From Desulfonatronovibrio magnus (GTDB taxonomy: Bacteria > Desulfobacterota > Desulfovibrionia > Desulfovibrionales > Desulfonatronovibrionaceae): DNA of 64,000 nt. The stretch covers positions 1 through 64,000 of the forward strand of contig NZ_JYNP01000005.1 in assembly GCF_000934755.1 (NCBI RefSeq). The letters run 5' to 3'. Below are positions 42,811 through 52,462 of the stretch, in pieces. Position 1 is the first letter of the stretch, and each line of letters starts with the position of its first letter. A program made the translations under genes and the position numbers. Below the pieces are notes generated by a model that saw only the letters and a program-made list of their open reading frames with translations, did no database searches and was not told the origin of the DNA.

Positions 42811-42844
42811 TCCTCTTCAAATTTCATATGGATTGGATCGTTCT

Positions 42845-42935
42845 CTAATAAGCCAAAGTCGCGGCAGGAATGCCGGTTACCCGGTACCCCCCACACAGAT
42901 CGGTACGTGAGGAACTACCTCATACGGCTCCTTTC
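42845..42935 (-). mobile_element. Group II intron 3' remnant (domain V-VI)
   Basis: The minus strand reads GGAGCCGTATGAGG, a short loop, then CCTCACGTACCGATCTG and a GGGGGGTACCCGGTAACCGG end. This is the look of a bacterial group II intron domain V hairpin with the AGC triad and a domain VI. A piece of the same end recurs at 52645-52672. No intron-encoded protein remains. Confidence 0.55.
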
Positions 42936-43122
42936 TTGAGCATCTGGCGTAAAATTATACCCATGGCCAAGAAGGTTGCAAAAGGATTTCCAGGGCATTT
43001 TCCCCCCTACTGAAGCATCCCCAAAAATTCTTTGACCATACTCCCTGAAAACTAGGCGAGCTCTTTACTGGTCGACTCTATCCTTATTGGTTATGTGTAT
43101 TGTTATTATGCTACTCTTGAAA

Positions 43123-43800
43123 CTATGCGTTATGGTTGAACTTCTCAATTCTCGCATTTAATAAGCCATTTGCATAAACACGCACAAGAAGTGCCTCAAT
43201 GTTCTTTATCATATCAAGCTCTACTTCATATGCAGAAAAATATGTTGCCATATCTGACAGAAGAATATGTGTATTAACAATATCTCTGGGTGCTTCATAT
43301 GCCGGTCTATAACCAGTACCTGTTGTAGGATGATGTACTATTTTTAGTCTTTGCGTTTTTCTATCTCTATTGAATGCGTTTTTCATCTCATTCCATAGAC
43401 TTTGTTCTTTTGCTTTTCCGATATAAATTGCCGAACCTTTTGAGTCATAAAATACATAAATACCATAAGATTTTTGAAGAACCTCTTTCAGACCTTCTTG
43501 CCTTTTGTTTCCTGACTCCTCTGCATTGAATAATTCCCACTTGACTCCTTGTTGAGAAGCAGATGCATCTATAGGGTAGTATTCTGCAATAGGGCGAACA
43601 CCTGCGAGATGCGCTTCACGTGCACCTCTATTTTTTGCTTTATCCACTATGGTAACTACTTGTTTAGGAGTGAGTTCTCTTGGCTCTGTATGCCACTTTT
43701 GAATTGTTGCATATGATACCCCGAGGTGTTCAGCCAGCAGTTTATTGTTCGGTTCTTGAAATTTTTTTCTAAGTTCGTCAACGAAAACATTGGAATTCAT
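43123..43800 (-). CDS. HTH plus GIY-YIG nuclease
   Basis: 225 residues. The N-terminal ~60 contain a helix-turn-helix (KLLAEHLGVSYATIQKWHTE). A GIY-YIG domain follows at ~110-180: YGIYVFYDSKGSAIYIGKAK with the classic GIY and YIG strands, then NEMKNAFNRDRK. GIY-YIG enzymes cut DNA, often in repair, restriction or homing. It stands alone and looks intact. AT-rich composition suggests a different origin from its neighbours. Confidence 0.87.
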   Translation of the reverse strand: MNSNVFVDELRKKFQEPNNKLLAEHLGVSYATIQKWHTEPRELTPKQVVTIVDKAKNRGAREAHLAGVRPIAEYYPIDASASQQGVKWELFNAEESGNKRQEGLKEVLQKSYGIYVFYDSKGSAIYIGKAKEQSLWNEMKNAFNRDRKTQRLKIVHHPTTGTGYRPAYEAPRDIVNTHILLSDMATYFSAYEVELDMIKNIEALLVRVYANGLLNARIEKFNHNA

Positions 43801-43954
43801 GCATTAACCTCCTTCTACGCACAACGCCAACATAACCGGAGAGACGAAAGAGCTTCCGGCACCGCAGGTGCGCAGTTGATGTTTTTGTTAAGTTTTGCAG
43901 CAGTCCGATCGGGGTCGGACCTAACCATCATACTTAAATATCAGGATAAATTTC

Positions 43955-44233
43955 TCAAATTAGCCTGTTTTCGGAGCTTAGAAGCCCCATTTTACCCTCA
44001 AAAACATCATTGTAAGCCGATACAGGTTCTTTCAGTGCGTACATCCCTGACTTTCCTATTTCAAGGACCCTGCGGCCACAAGCTTTTCCGCCAAGCATTT
44101 CCTTGACCTTTTCTACAAAATCCATGCAGCCCACAGCAACACTTTCAGTCCAGCAGGATTGCCTGGGAGTGCGCTCATTCACTGCTGCCTGAACCCATCC
44201 AGAGTAAACCTGCAAAAAATCTATGCCACACAT
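43955..44233 (-). pseudogene. REP-associated transposase (RAYT), C-terminal remnant
   Basis: The frame reads RQSCWTESVAVGCMDFVEKV, KEMLGGKACGRRVLEIG and YALKEPVSAYNDVFEGKMGL with LSSENRLIW, the conserved C-terminus of Y1 REP-associated tyrosine transposases (WTESxAVGS...LREP...NxxLSxEN). The HUH and catalytic-tyrosine region is missing. Shorter copies of the same end are at 48985-49052 and 52820-52870/53035-53085. Confidence 0.75.
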
Positions 44234-44297
44234 GATCAGGCAGAAAATATCTGTTTGCTCTGGGCATGTTCTCTTACATCTATCATCTGGCTGTTTG

Positions 44298-44500
44298 GGG
44301 GTCGGACCGAGCTAATATATTGAATTTTCTAGCGATACCTTCCAAAACAGACCTTTATTCTGCCTTAGATCGCCTGTTTCGCCCTTAAAATGGGCATTGT
44401 AAGATTCTGGGTTGCCAATGGGAATGACCTCACCCTGTCCCCTGGGAATTACCAGAAAAGTCTATAAAAAAAACTTGTTGAATCAAATTCCGGCCAGGCA
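44298..44500. repeat. R1 repeat family, copy 1
   Basis: A ~200-260-bp non-coding repeat: GGGGTCGGAC at one end, then GATACYTTCCAAAACAG, CTCAAAATGGGC(A/G)NTGTAAGA, CACCCTGTYCCYTGGG and AATCAAATTCCGG at the other. Other copies are at 46941-47110 (with its tail at 47320-47372), 49880-50040 and 54382-54620. All lie between genes of the TA region. Confidence 0.8.
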
Positions 44501-44551
44501 GGGTGGGAGGCCCTGCTTTTCGGTGATCAGCCCAGGCCGGGGAAACTGCTG

Positions 44552-44833
44552 TTATGCTCTGGGCAGCATCTCAATCTTGAGTTCATGCCCGGTGGCAGCG
44601 GCATATTTACGCAGGGTTTCCATACTTGGGTTGAATTTGCCGGACTCAATCCGAGCAACACTGGCCTGCTTCATGCCCATACGCCTGGCCAGATCATTCT
44701 GGCTGAGCCCAGCCCTTGACCTGGCCTCAATGAGCATGGACGCAAGTTTGAATTCAGGGCCAAGACGATCATATTCAGCCCTGACCTCTGGATTTTCCAG
44801 CAGCTTTTCTTTCAGTTCTTTTACAGGTTTCAT
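44552..44833 (-). CDS. XRE-type antitoxin (HigA-like)
   Basis: 93 residues with LSQNDLARRMGMKQASVARI as helix-turn-helix. It follows and overlaps the toxin gene, the toxin-first order of HigBA. It should bind toxin and repress the operon. Confidence 0.9.
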   Translation of the reverse strand: MKPVKELKEKLLENPEVRAEYDRLGPEFKLASMLIEARSRAGLSQNDLARRMGMKQASVARIESGKFNPSMETLRKYAAATGHELKIEMLPRA

Positions 44834-45140
44834 CTTTAAGATACCTCAATCTTTCCATGGCGGTTTTGATTTCTTTTCTCGGGGTCTTCTGGGTCTTCTT
44901 GATGAAAAACCGCAGGATCACCACCCGTTTTCCTTCCACTGCCACATAAAGGCCGCGGCCAATCCGGTCTTTTCCTGCCAGCCTCATTTCCCAGATATCA
45001 TCCTGGATATGACGCAGGTAAGGCATGCCTACATTGTGCAGCTCATGAGCAACAATCAATTCTTCGATCCGGAAGAAACGGGCCTGCATTTCAGGCGGCA
45101 GTTCAAGAAATTCCTGTTTAACAGCGTCATAGCTCAGCAT
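44775..45140 (-). CDS. HigB/RelE-family toxin (phage Gp49-like)
   Basis: 121 residues of the PF05973 type: HELHNVGMPYLRHIQDDIWE, MRLAGKDRIGRGLYVAVEGK and VVILRFFIKKTQKTPRKEI are the core pattern. A ribosome-dependent RNase activity is expected. It overlaps the antitoxin by 59 bases. The start lies next to a GGGGTCTGACCCGCG repeat end. Confidence 0.9.
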   Translation of the reverse strand: MLSYDAVKQEFLELPPEMQARFFRIEELIVAHELHNVGMPYLRHIQDDIWEMRLAGKDRIGRGLYVAVEGKRVVILRFFIKKTQKTPRKEIKTAMERLRYLKDETCKRTERKAAGKSRGQG

Positions 45141-45437
45141 GGGGTCTGACCCGCGTAAGGTGCATTTTTTGGTGGGGATTACAAGGGAAATTAAGGTGTT
45201 GAATCCTGGCCAGGGTCTCAGCCTCCGTCTGAAAAAAAAGCCAGAAATTCATGAATTCTCGGGCTGCTGATTGAAACCTGAAACTAAAAGTACAGATATT
45301 TTTCATTCCCGCATATCCAGCCAATATGAAGATAAACACAACCCCGTTCTCCAGCATAAACAACACGGTTTACGGCGACTTCGGCGCGTAGGAGCAAGGC
45401 ACCCTGTTCCGGGTCCAGGGGAACCAAAAATAAACAA

Positions 45438-46052
45438 TCAGCTGCGTTGCAGCCAGCTTTCAGCGGAAGTGTTGAAGCCAGCTGGTTCTTTGTTGACGTC
45501 CATATATTCCAGAATCCTGTCGGCGGTTTCCTCAGGACTCATTTTCCCTGTGTCCAAGAGCAAATCATAAGTGAAAAGAGGGTTGTACACCTCCAGGTAC
45601 AGCCCGGCAGCCAGCCCGGGGAACCTGTCGCCGCGTTCCTGTTCGCGTCTGAGCACCACTTCCTTTTCGGGCTTGAGCCCTATGAAATATACCTTTTCCC
45701 TGGCCAGGATCTCAAAATAGGGTCTGATCCTGTTGGAGTCGAACAGCAGTTCATCCACGATAAGATTGTACCCCTGCTCAGAGAGCATTTTATAAAATTT
45801 TACAGCAGCAGTATACACCGGGTACATGTAAGACGAGACCATGAGTCTGACATGGGGATGGCCATCCACTTCATAGGATTCAAGCCTGATGGCCTTCTGA
45901 TCAAAGGGCGGATAATCGCACTTGGCTGGAAAAGCGGTCTGGACCATGGAATCCACTCCGTACAAAAGAAGCACATCACTGTATTTTTCCTGCATAATCC
46001 TGGCAACAGTGGTTTTTCCGGCTGAAGAAGTGCCATTGAGCAGAATAATCAT
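45438..46052 (-). CDS. Chloramphenicol phosphotransferase-like kinase
   Basis: 204 residues. NGTSSAGKTTVARIMQ is a Walker A loop and NLIVDELLFD the downstream acidic strand; the pattern is that of the CPT-like P-loop kinase family, named after chloramphenicol 3-O-phosphotransferase. Real substrates of most members are unknown. It overlaps the hydrolase gene before it by four bases, so both form an operon. Confidence 0.8.
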   Translation of the reverse strand: MIILLNGTSSAGKTTVARIMQEKYSDVLLLYGVDSMVQTAFPAKCDYPPFDQKAIRLESYEVDGHPHVRLMVSSYMYPVYTAAVKFYKMLSEQGYNLIVDELLFDSNRIRPYFEILAREKVYFIGLKPEKEVVLRREQERGDRFPGLAAGLYLEVYNPLFTYDLLLDTGKMSPEETADRILEYMDVNKEPAGFNTSAESWLQRS

Positions 46053-46924
46053 AATTTCTCCTCCAGAAAGTTCCGGACAATCATCAGGAACAGTTCGGAC
46101 TTTTCAATATGGTGCAGGTGCGAGGCATCCGGGAGCACAGCCATGCCGGCATTGGGCATGGCCATCTGGCAGTGCCTGACCGTCCCGACCCCGGCTTCAT
46201 CAAAATCTCCGCAGGTCAAAAGCACCGGGATCTCAATTTCATGCAGGCGTCCCATGAGATCATACTCCTTGAGTAACCCGGAAATGGTGAATTCGCTCTG
46301 TCCCCAGAGTCTGAAATAGATTTCCATGTTCAGCTTTTCCAAGGCATCGGCGACAAAATCCGGCCAGGGATCAAGCCGGCACAGATGACGGCGGTAGTAA
46401 GCCATCATGGCCTCCTGATAGTCAGATCCGAAATCATGGCTTTCCTCGCCCTTGAAGATGGCCTCCTGTACCTCTTGCGGCATTCGGCTGATATAGGCCC
46501 GCTGGTCACGTTCCCAGGCCGGAGATGATAGAAGCGGTCCGCAGAACAGGGCAGCCTTGACTCCTGTGGGCTTTTCATTGAGAAGATACAGGCCGGCCAG
46601 CATGGCTCCCCAGGAAAAGCCCATGAGGCAGACCTCATCCAGACCCAGAGCCTGGCGCACATCAGCAAGTTCCCGGACATATCCTTCAGGTGTATACAGG
46701 GAGGGGTCAGAAGCCTTATCGCTTTGTCCGCAGCCCAGTTGATCGTAGAAATGAACCGGCCGTTCATTTCCCAGCTCACAAACTGTTTCCGGCATGCTTA
46801 AAAAACCGGGACCTCCATGAAGCACCAGTAAGGGTATGCCTGGTTTATCCCCACCATAAACACAATGCCATAGACTGCCGGCTGAGGTCTGAATCCGGGT
46901 TTCGCGAGGATGATAGAAGGACAT
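46049..46924 (-). CDS. Proline iminopeptidase-like alpha/beta hydrolase
   Basis: 291 residues. LLVLHGGPGFLS gives the oxyanion loop HGGPG of the S33 family, FYDQLGCGQSDK the next strand, and GFSWGAMLAGLY the nucleophile elbow (Ser). Aspartate in CGDFDEAG and histidine in DASHLHHIEKSE complete the triad. I chose the ATG at 46924 (GGAG upstream). It may cleave small peptides or esters. It pairs with the CPT-like kinase, perhaps as a resistance or detoxification cassette. Confidence 0.87.
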   Translation of the reverse strand: MSFYHPRETRIQTSAGSLWHCVYGGDKPGIPLLVLHGGPGFLSMPETVCELGNERPVHFYDQLGCGQSDKASDPSLYTPEGYVRELADVRQALGLDEVCLMGFSWGAMLAGLYLLNEKPTGVKAALFCGPLLSSPAWERDQRAYISRMPQEVQEAIFKGEESHDFGSDYQEAMMAYYRRHLCRLDPWPDFVADALEKLNMEIYFRLWGQSEFTISGLLKEYDLMGRLHEIEIPVLLTCGDFDEAGVGTVRHCQMAMPNAGMAVLPDASHLHHIEKSELFLMIVRNFLEEKL

Positions 46925-46940
46925 GTAATTACTCCATCTC

Positions 46941-47110
46941 ATCGGGGTCGGACACAACCAATCCCCTGAATTTTAGAATGATACTTTCCAAAAACAGGCT
47001 GCTATTTTGTCTTAGAACGCCTGTTTCCCCCTCAAAATGGGCACTGTAAGAGTCTTCAGGTGGTCAGTGGAATTCTGACACACCCTGTTCCCTGGGTATT
47101 ATTAAAAAAG
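46941..47110. repeat. R1 repeat family, copy 2
   Basis: Begins ATCGGGGTCGGACACAACC and has CTCAAAATGGGCACTGTAAG and CCTGTTCCCTGGG. Its tail (AAATTCCGGTCAAGTAATCA) is displaced to 47323-47372 by ~200 bp of other DNA containing a CAGTCACAGACGTCAG hairpin-like tract. Confidence 0.75.
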
Positions 47111-47392
47111 CCTTGAAAGATGTGACTGCAAAAAGTCATTTTTGCAGTCACAGACGTCAGAGGTCAGTGGTCGGTAGTCCCCAGTTAAACCAGTCTGCGA
47201 CGGATACCTGCGGTTTGTTAAACGGGGCAGGCAGTAAAAACAAAGATTTACGAAGATTATTTATTTCTGAATTATTCATTTCCCGGATTTTTGCGGGTGC
47301 ATCATAAAAGAGCCTGTTTTTAATCAAATTCCGGTCAAGTAATCATTTTTTTGTGGGGATTACAAGGTAAAAAGGCAGACCCATATTCACGT

Positions 47393-47728
47393 TCATGAAG
47401 AGCTGATCGTCTGAGCTTGATGTTTAAAAGGTTCTTTATGTGAGGTTTGCACCGTAATCTGCAATCCCAGTGCTTTGGCCACCTTTGCCACAGTAGCAAA
47501 TGTGGGATTTCCCTCAGGAGACAGTGCTTTGTACAAACCTTCGCGGGTCAGTCCGGTGTCCCTTGCAAGCTTACTCATATTTCTGGCGCGCGCAATGACA
47601 CCCAGCGCGTGAACGATGAATGCGGGATCGTCACCTGCATCCTCGATACATGCCTCAAGATACAGTTCAATATCTTTGTCTGTTTTAAGATACTCTGCTG
47701 AATCCCAGCGAGTAGTTTTAATGGCCAT
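47393..47728 (-). CDS. HTH antitoxin of the HigA-2/TIGR02684 type
   Basis: 111 residues. YLKTDKDIELYLEACIEDAG, then ARARNMSKLARDTGLTREGL and ALGLQITV are typical of the addiction module antidote family, which follows a RelE-like killer protein. Here only the last part of that toxin survives upstream. Confidence 0.88.
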   Translation of the reverse strand: MAIKTTRWDSAEYLKTDKDIELYLEACIEDAGDDPAFIVHALGVIARARNMSKLARDTGLTREGLYKALSPEGNPTFATVAKVAKALGLQITVQTSHKEPFKHQAQTISSS

Positions 47729-47731
47729 AAC

Positions 47732-47851
47732 CTAAACCTCCAGTTGCCTGGCAATTTCTTTGGCTTTGGCGATATCAACCTGCTGAGAGCTTATTTCGCC
47801 ACCCGATAAAAGTATCACCACAACAGCACTTTTTTGGCCCAAGGGGTCTGA
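47732..47851 (-). pseudogene. RelE-like killer protein, C-terminal fragment
   Basis: A minus frame ending three bases before the antitoxin start encodes VVVILLSGGEISSQQVDIAK and AKEIARQLEV, the end of the TIGR02683-type toxin. Upstream it dissolves into a GGGGTCTGACCCC repeat end, so the N-terminus was lost there. Confidence 0.72.
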
Positions 47852-48041
47852 CCCCGACTCGTTTTCTCCACCCAGAAGGACTTTCTTGCCAGATGAAAAC
47901 TACTCAGCAACTTCATTTAAATTCTCTAACGGCACCCATCCTGATTCTGATCTGACAATATTTGAAACTATTTTGTTTGAAAAAATTCGCATCTGCGTAT
48001 ATTCAGGTTTTTCAAAGCACCATAGAGTCCTGAACAAGTGA

Positions 48042-48440
48042 TCAATATATGAATGTCGGAATATCTGTCTTGTCAAAATCATTACCTTTAAAAAGCAGGG
48101 GCAAGGCCATACATTTCGCCAGGGCATAGGCACAACAGTCTCCTATGTTCAGACCGGCTGGATGACGTCCCTTGCCGTAATTGTCCCATGCAGACCTGGC
48201 AAGGTTCGCCTGTTCCAGGTCTAAAGGAACAATTTTGATTCCCGCCTTCTGGATGAAAAGATCAAGTTCTCTGCTTCCAGCTTCACCTTTCCTGGCCTGC
48301 ATGACAATCCCGGCTTCCAAAACGGAAAATGAACTCATCCTGGGTTCCTGAGACTGAGCAATCACCTGGATCAGGTCGTCAGCTTCCGGCTCTCCAAAAA
48401 GAATGGCAATTATGGCTGAAGTATCTATAACCATAATCAT
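48042..48440 (-). CDS. vapC: VapC-family PIN toxin
   Basis: 132 residues. PIN-domain acids: D in VIDTSAIIAILF, E in FSVLEAGIVM, D in NIGDCCAYALAK, and D in GNDFDKTDI. VapC toxins cut tRNA or rRNA. It overlaps vapB by four bases. Confidence 0.93.
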   Translation of the reverse strand: MIMVIDTSAIIAILFGEPEADDLIQVIAQSQEPRMSSFSVLEAGIVMQARKGEAGSRELDLFIQKAGIKIVPLDLEQANLARSAWDNYGKGRHPAGLNIGDCCAYALAKCMALPLLFKGNDFDKTDIPTFIY

Positions 48441-48685
48441 ATGCCACGTTCGTCATAACCCAGAATTTCGTCTGCTGACCGTAAGTCTATGTCAGGCAGG
48501 GTTTGACAACGCTCGGCGATGATCCGCATATCTTTTTCCCTGTCCGGGCCTTTTTGTGCATGAGCAATCCTTTGCAGACGTTCTTCCAAGGAACTGATGA
48601 TTGCTTGAGTGATGTTTTCTCCGCAACGTGCAGCAACTTCCCGGGCCAGACTTTCAGCTCGGGGATTTCGAATGCTTAAAGGCAT
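48437..48685 (-). CDS. vapB: VapB-family antitoxin
   Basis: 82 residues from the ATG at 48685 (GGGAGG upstream). LSIRNPRAESLAREVAARCG is the Psk/VapB N-terminal pattern, followed by an acidic tail that should fill the toxin site. Complete operon with vapC. Confidence 0.9.
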   Translation of the reverse strand: MPLSIRNPRAESLAREVAARCGENITQAIISSLEERLQRIAHAQKGPDREKDMRIIAERCQTLPDIDLRSADEILGYDERGI

Positions 48686-48900
48686 AGCTTTACCTCCCAC
48701 CTTGTATTGAAAATACGTACATGTATATGCACAATATAATTCAGGGTCAATGGATATCTATTGCTTAACAGAACTGTTCCTCAATATCGTGCCCACAGGC
48801 TCGCCCATTAACCAGCCCTGACCGACATTTTAGCCACCCTTTGGGCTCAAAGCAAGGCAGGAGTAATTCCGTCAAGGGACAGCCAGTATCTCGCCGTTTG

Positions 48901-49052
48901 TGTGTTGTTGGGGTCGGACCTAACCATCATACTAAAATATTAGGATAAACCCAGTGAAACCGAGCAAACCCGGAACGCAAGGAGTAATTTCACCGGGTGA
49001 ATGTCCCAAATTAGCCTGTTTTCAGAGCTTAGAAGCCTCATTTTATTTATTG
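48901..49052. repeat. RAYT 3'-end repeat, copy 2
   Basis: GGGGTCGGACCTAACCATCA, an AATATTAGGATAAACCCAGT stretch, a (TTT)CACCGGGTGAAT hairpin word, then the LLSSENRLIWDIHP codons on the minus strand. Same as 43908-44010 and 52740-52870. Confidence 0.7.
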
Positions 49053-49184
49053 ATATCCCTGGTTTCCACAACCTGGCCATAAGTAAAAGCAAATCTGTGC
49101 ATGGAGACAAATGCTCGCAATATGGCAACCGTTACCTGAGAGGCAATAGGACTTTTCAATATGGACGCCAACATGGGGTCTGTT

Positions 49185-49548
49185 TCATATCCACTTCTTA
49201 ATTTTAAAATAACCGAGCAAGCCGATGGCAGCAGAGAGCATGACGGCCAAGACCAGGAAATATCCATAATGCCACTTTAGTTCCGGCATATGTTCGAAAT
49301 TCATCCCGTAAACGCCTGCAATAAATGACATTGATCCAGGTTACTCCGGAGGCCTCGATCAAGTCGCAGCATTGATCATGGGGAACATCATGTAGTTCGT
49401 TCAGGCTGTTACCTTTGTAATTAATGACATTAATGCGCGCAGACTCGATCTTTTGTTCGCCGATAAATACCATGGTTCCTGGGGCAAGGCCTACCTTGGA
49501 GCAACGACTTTGAAGCTTTTTCCCTCTCTCGCTTGAAAAAACTGCCAT
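49185..49548 (-). pseudogene. corA: CorA Mg2+/Co2+ transporter gene with internal deletion
   Basis: From the ATG at 49548 (GGAG upstream) it encodes a CorA-type N-terminus: RCSKVGLAPGTMVFIGEQKI to ASGVTWIN. In the middle of the word CAATGTCATT near 49333 it jumps, in another frame, to the C-terminal end [20 protein letters not shown] with the GMN pore motif and the last helix. Roughly 200-230 codons are missing and the frame is broken, so it is dead. Confidence 0.88.
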
Positions 49549-49687
49549 TTTCTCTCCTTTATGCTTATTGTTGAATCCTGTGCTGTTTGAGGTCGAACCC
49601 AACAAATCCTGGTTGTCCATCAGACAAGCTTCACTTTAACATTGACTGGAGCAGAGATAAGGAACTTCCGCTTGCGGAGCTCTTCCT

Positions 49688-50017
49688 TCAGGCTTTCTGG
49701 GAAAAGCTATTGGGAACCAGCTTTCCTCTGACTCTTTCACTCTCCATGCATTGATATGACTGCACGCCCTCGACTAGAGAACAAGCTCTTTCCTGGTAGG
49801 CCTTGTGTTTATCCTCTTGGATCAGCCTGTCCAGAAAGTCCAGACTCTTGCCCTTTGATCTGGCTATGATGGCAAATGCTTTTGTTGAAAACAAATGATA
49901 CTTTCCAGAACAGATCGGTATTTTTTCTAAGAATTCCCGTTCCGGCCTCAAAATGGGCGTTGCAAGAGCAGGTAGCCAGAGTAAAAAAACCTGTTTTATC
50001 AAATTTCGGTTAAGCAA
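49688..50017 (-). CDS. Hypothetical ORF with repeat-derived start
   Basis: 109 residues. Residues 1-40 lie over an R1 repeat copy (49895-50017) and are probably not original. The rest (ARSKGKSLDFLDRLIQEDKH and VQSYQCMESERVRGKLVPNS) looks like a real protein end, not recognised. Likely a 3' gene fragment. Confidence 0.4.
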   Translation of the reverse strand: MLNRNLIKQVFLLWLPALATPILRPEREFLEKIPICSGKYHLFSTKAFAIIARSKGKSLDFLDRLIQEDKHKAYQERACSLVEGVQSYQCMESERVRGKLVPNSFSQKA

Positions 50018-50040
50018 CCATTTATTTAAACGGGTTACAT

Positions 50041-50546
50041 CTGAGCATTCAGTGGGTTTTTCATGAGTCAGGTTAAATCCCTTTAGCAGAAATAAATGAG
50101 CTTGAAATTTTGACCAAACTGTTAGAAAGAAAGTTGTTCATAGATGGTTCTCCCTGTTCATATATCAGTGTTTGATTTTCAATCCTTATTCCATAAGGGA
50201 TTTTACTGCAAAAACACCTGTTTGCAGTCGCAGAAGTCAGTTAAACAAAGAGTAATGGAGATGTTTTTTGCAGAATAAGTTTCTGTCCGACTTTTTGCAG
50301 GAAAATCATAAAGGACCATCAGAGTAAAATCAACTTTGGGACAATAGGCTTCAGGCCAGGGGCTAAGGAGCCAAATGATGGTCTATTGTGCCAAAAGTTT
50401 GTAACTTGCTCCTGGAGGTTCTTCCAACTTATTACCTCCATCATCCTCTAGTCCCTGGCCTGTGGCCATTTTCGGATCTTTAGTTAGTTAACTTTAACGG
50501 TGTTGTGAAGATGTTGTCACATACTATTTACCACTAGGGGTTGATC
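50041..50546. other. Intergenic region upstream of the OmpA-family gene
   Basis: No gene seen. It includes a CTGCAAAAACACCTGTTTGCAG hairpin-like word pair near 50208-50232 and probably the promoter of the next gene. Confidence 0.35.
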
Positions 50547-51842
50547 ATGCAGAAAGGAAAGATGACTTTTTGGCTGCTGGCGGCAGCGTTTGTAGCTGCA
50601 CTGCTGTTGCCTGAGCAGGTGGAGGCTCTGGATCCGGGCAGGTTTTTGCAACGAGCTCAAGACCGGGCCGAGCGGAATGTTGAACGGCGGTTGGATCAAA
50701 TAATTGATCGGAAGGTCAACGAAGTTTTGGATTCAGCTGAAGAAGGACCTGGCAGTAGAAGTGGTAATGACCGTCTTGATCCGGCTGCCTCTGAAGGTGT
50801 GCGGGATCAGGTCGTTGCAGCGCCTGTGGCGGAACTGAGCTGGTCGCGATTCGATTTTGTTCCCGGCGACATCATTATTTTTGAAGACAATCAGGAAGGT
50901 GAACGCAATGGAGAGTTCCCCAGAAAGTGGGATCTGGCCAATGGATCGGTTGAAAACGCAGTTTTGAATGGCGAAAACGTTATCATGTTTTTAAATACCA
51001 ACACCAACAGCGATGGGGGTATTGTCCCAATGCTGGCCAATAGTGATGGAGATTACCTGCCCGATGAGTTCACCATTGAGTTTGATGCCTATTTTGACAG
51101 CCCCAGAAGAACCTACAGAGTGTTGTTCTATGATGGTAAAAACCAGAGGCGTTTAAATAATAATGTCAACCGTGGCAGTAATGCCCAAACTGATCGGGTA
51201 AGGGTAAGCCAGAATTCTGCAGTATTCGGTTCAACTTATGGCTATTACCCAGGATTTAATTCAAACACCAGCCAAAATGAAACCATGTCGCTGGCGGGCT
51301 GGAGACGCGTTTCCATCTCATTCAACCAAAGGGCACTTAAAGTTTATCTGGATGACGCAAGGGTGCTCAATATTCCAAATATGAACTACAACCCGCTTGG
51401 TATTACAATGGCGTATCATAATCCCAACGGAGGGCATCAGGGCTACATCAAAAACATCCGCATTGCCAAAGGAGCAGTGCCGCTTTACGACAAGTTCCTT
51501 ACCGACGGCAAAATCGTTACCAGCGGTATTCGCTTTGATGTGAACAAAGCCACTATCAGGCCAGAGAGCATGGGCGTTATCAACGAAATCGTCCAGTTGA
51601 TGCAGCAGCATCCAGAGCTTAGTTTCAGCGTGGAAGGCCATACTGACAGTGATGGCTCAACCGACCTCAACCAGCGCCTTTCTGAAGAACGTGCTCGGGC
51701 GGTCACGGAGAAAATGATTGAAATGGGCATCGCCAAAGAGCGGTTACGTTCTACCGGCTATGGTCAAAGCAGGCCCATTGCCCCTAACAACACCCCTGAA
51801 GGGAAAGCCCAAAACCGCAGGGTTGAGTTCATAAAAATCTAA
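50547..51842 (+). CDS. OmpA-family outer-membrane lipoprotein-like/peptidoglycan-binding protein
   Basis: 431 residues from the ATG at 50547 (AGGGG upstream). A signal peptide (TFWLLAAAFVAALLLPEQVE, cleaved near VEA) is followed by a charged segment, a lectin/LamG-like middle domain (~100-310; WDLANGSVENAVLNGENVIM) and a C-terminal OmpA domain with GIRFDVNKATIRPES, VEGHTDSDGSTDLNQRLSEE and NRRVEF. The OmpA domain binds peptidoglycan non-covalently. Middle-domain ligand unknown. It is a single gene. Confidence 0.88.
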   Translation: MQKGKMTFWLLAAAFVAALLLPEQVEALDPGRFLQRAQDRAERNVERRLDQIIDRKVNEVLDSAEEGPGSRSGNDRLDPAASEGVRDQVVAAPVAELSWSRFDFVPGDIIIFEDNQEGERNGEFPRKWDLANGSVENAVLNGENVIMFLNTNTNSDGGIVPMLANSDGDYLPDEFTIEFDAYFDSPRRTYRVLFYDGKNQRRLNNNVNRGSNAQTDRVRVSQNSAVFGSTYGYYPGFNSNTSQNETMSLAGWRRVSISFNQRALKVYLDDARVLNIPNMNYNPLGITMAYHNPNGGHQGYIKNIRIAKGAVPLYDKFLTDGKIVTSGIRFDVNKATIRPESMGVINEIVQLMQQHPELSFSVEGHTDSDGSTDLNQRLSEERARAVTEKMIEMGIAKERLRSTGYGQSRPIAPNNTPEGKAQNRRVEFIKI

Positions 51843-52091
51843 AGCATTACGCGACCTGCAGACTCTTTAAGCACCTATTTTATGGAAAATTATCCACACG
51901 GGCCGGTTAAATTCCAATAACCCTGGAATCAAAAAATCCAGACTATAACCCTCATGTTGAGAGTGGGGTTGTGTTGCCAATGTGGTCTGGAAATATCAAA
52001 GTTCACAGACCGCATCGGCAACGTTATACCTGAGTTTTTGAAAGATGTTTACAGGCTATATACAATGCTGCAAGGGTTCTTTCACGGATAA

Positions 52092-52301
52092 ACATCAATA
52101 CTTCAGACAGACAATGCTGAGAAGGACAGGCTCTTTTCCATTATTGCCCATGACCTTAGGTCTCCCATGTCTGGAATTGTAGGTTCAACAGAATTGCTGG
52201 CCAGTGAAGCAGATTCTTTTTCCAGGGAAGGTATTGAGGCAATTTCCAGAAGTTTGCATTCAACCTCAAACAAGATTTCCCTGCAAAAAGTCAGGAAATG
52301 A
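52092..52301 (+). pseudogene. Histidine kinase HisKA-domain fragment
   Basis: A short frame encoding NAEKDRLFSIIAHDLRSPMS and GIVGSTELLASEADSFSREG, the phosphoacceptor helix of a sensor histidine kinase (His in AHDLRSP). A stop lies just before it and the ATPase domain is absent. It is a remnant. Confidence 0.82.
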
Positions 52302-52462
52302 GGCGACTCGGCAAAAAGTATCTTCATAAATCTTTGTTTTTACTGACTCCTGACCCCTGTCTCCTGACTCCTGCGACTGCAAAAAAGGGTTTTTGCAGTC
52401 GAATCAAAAAATTGGTAGCTATACTCTTTTCTATTCTGTGATCCTCCTGTGTGTCATGAGAC

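Noticed and set aside
42845-42935. Group II intron hairpin as an active intron
   Set aside because: Only the 3' domains remain; no reverse transcriptase or 5' domains are present.
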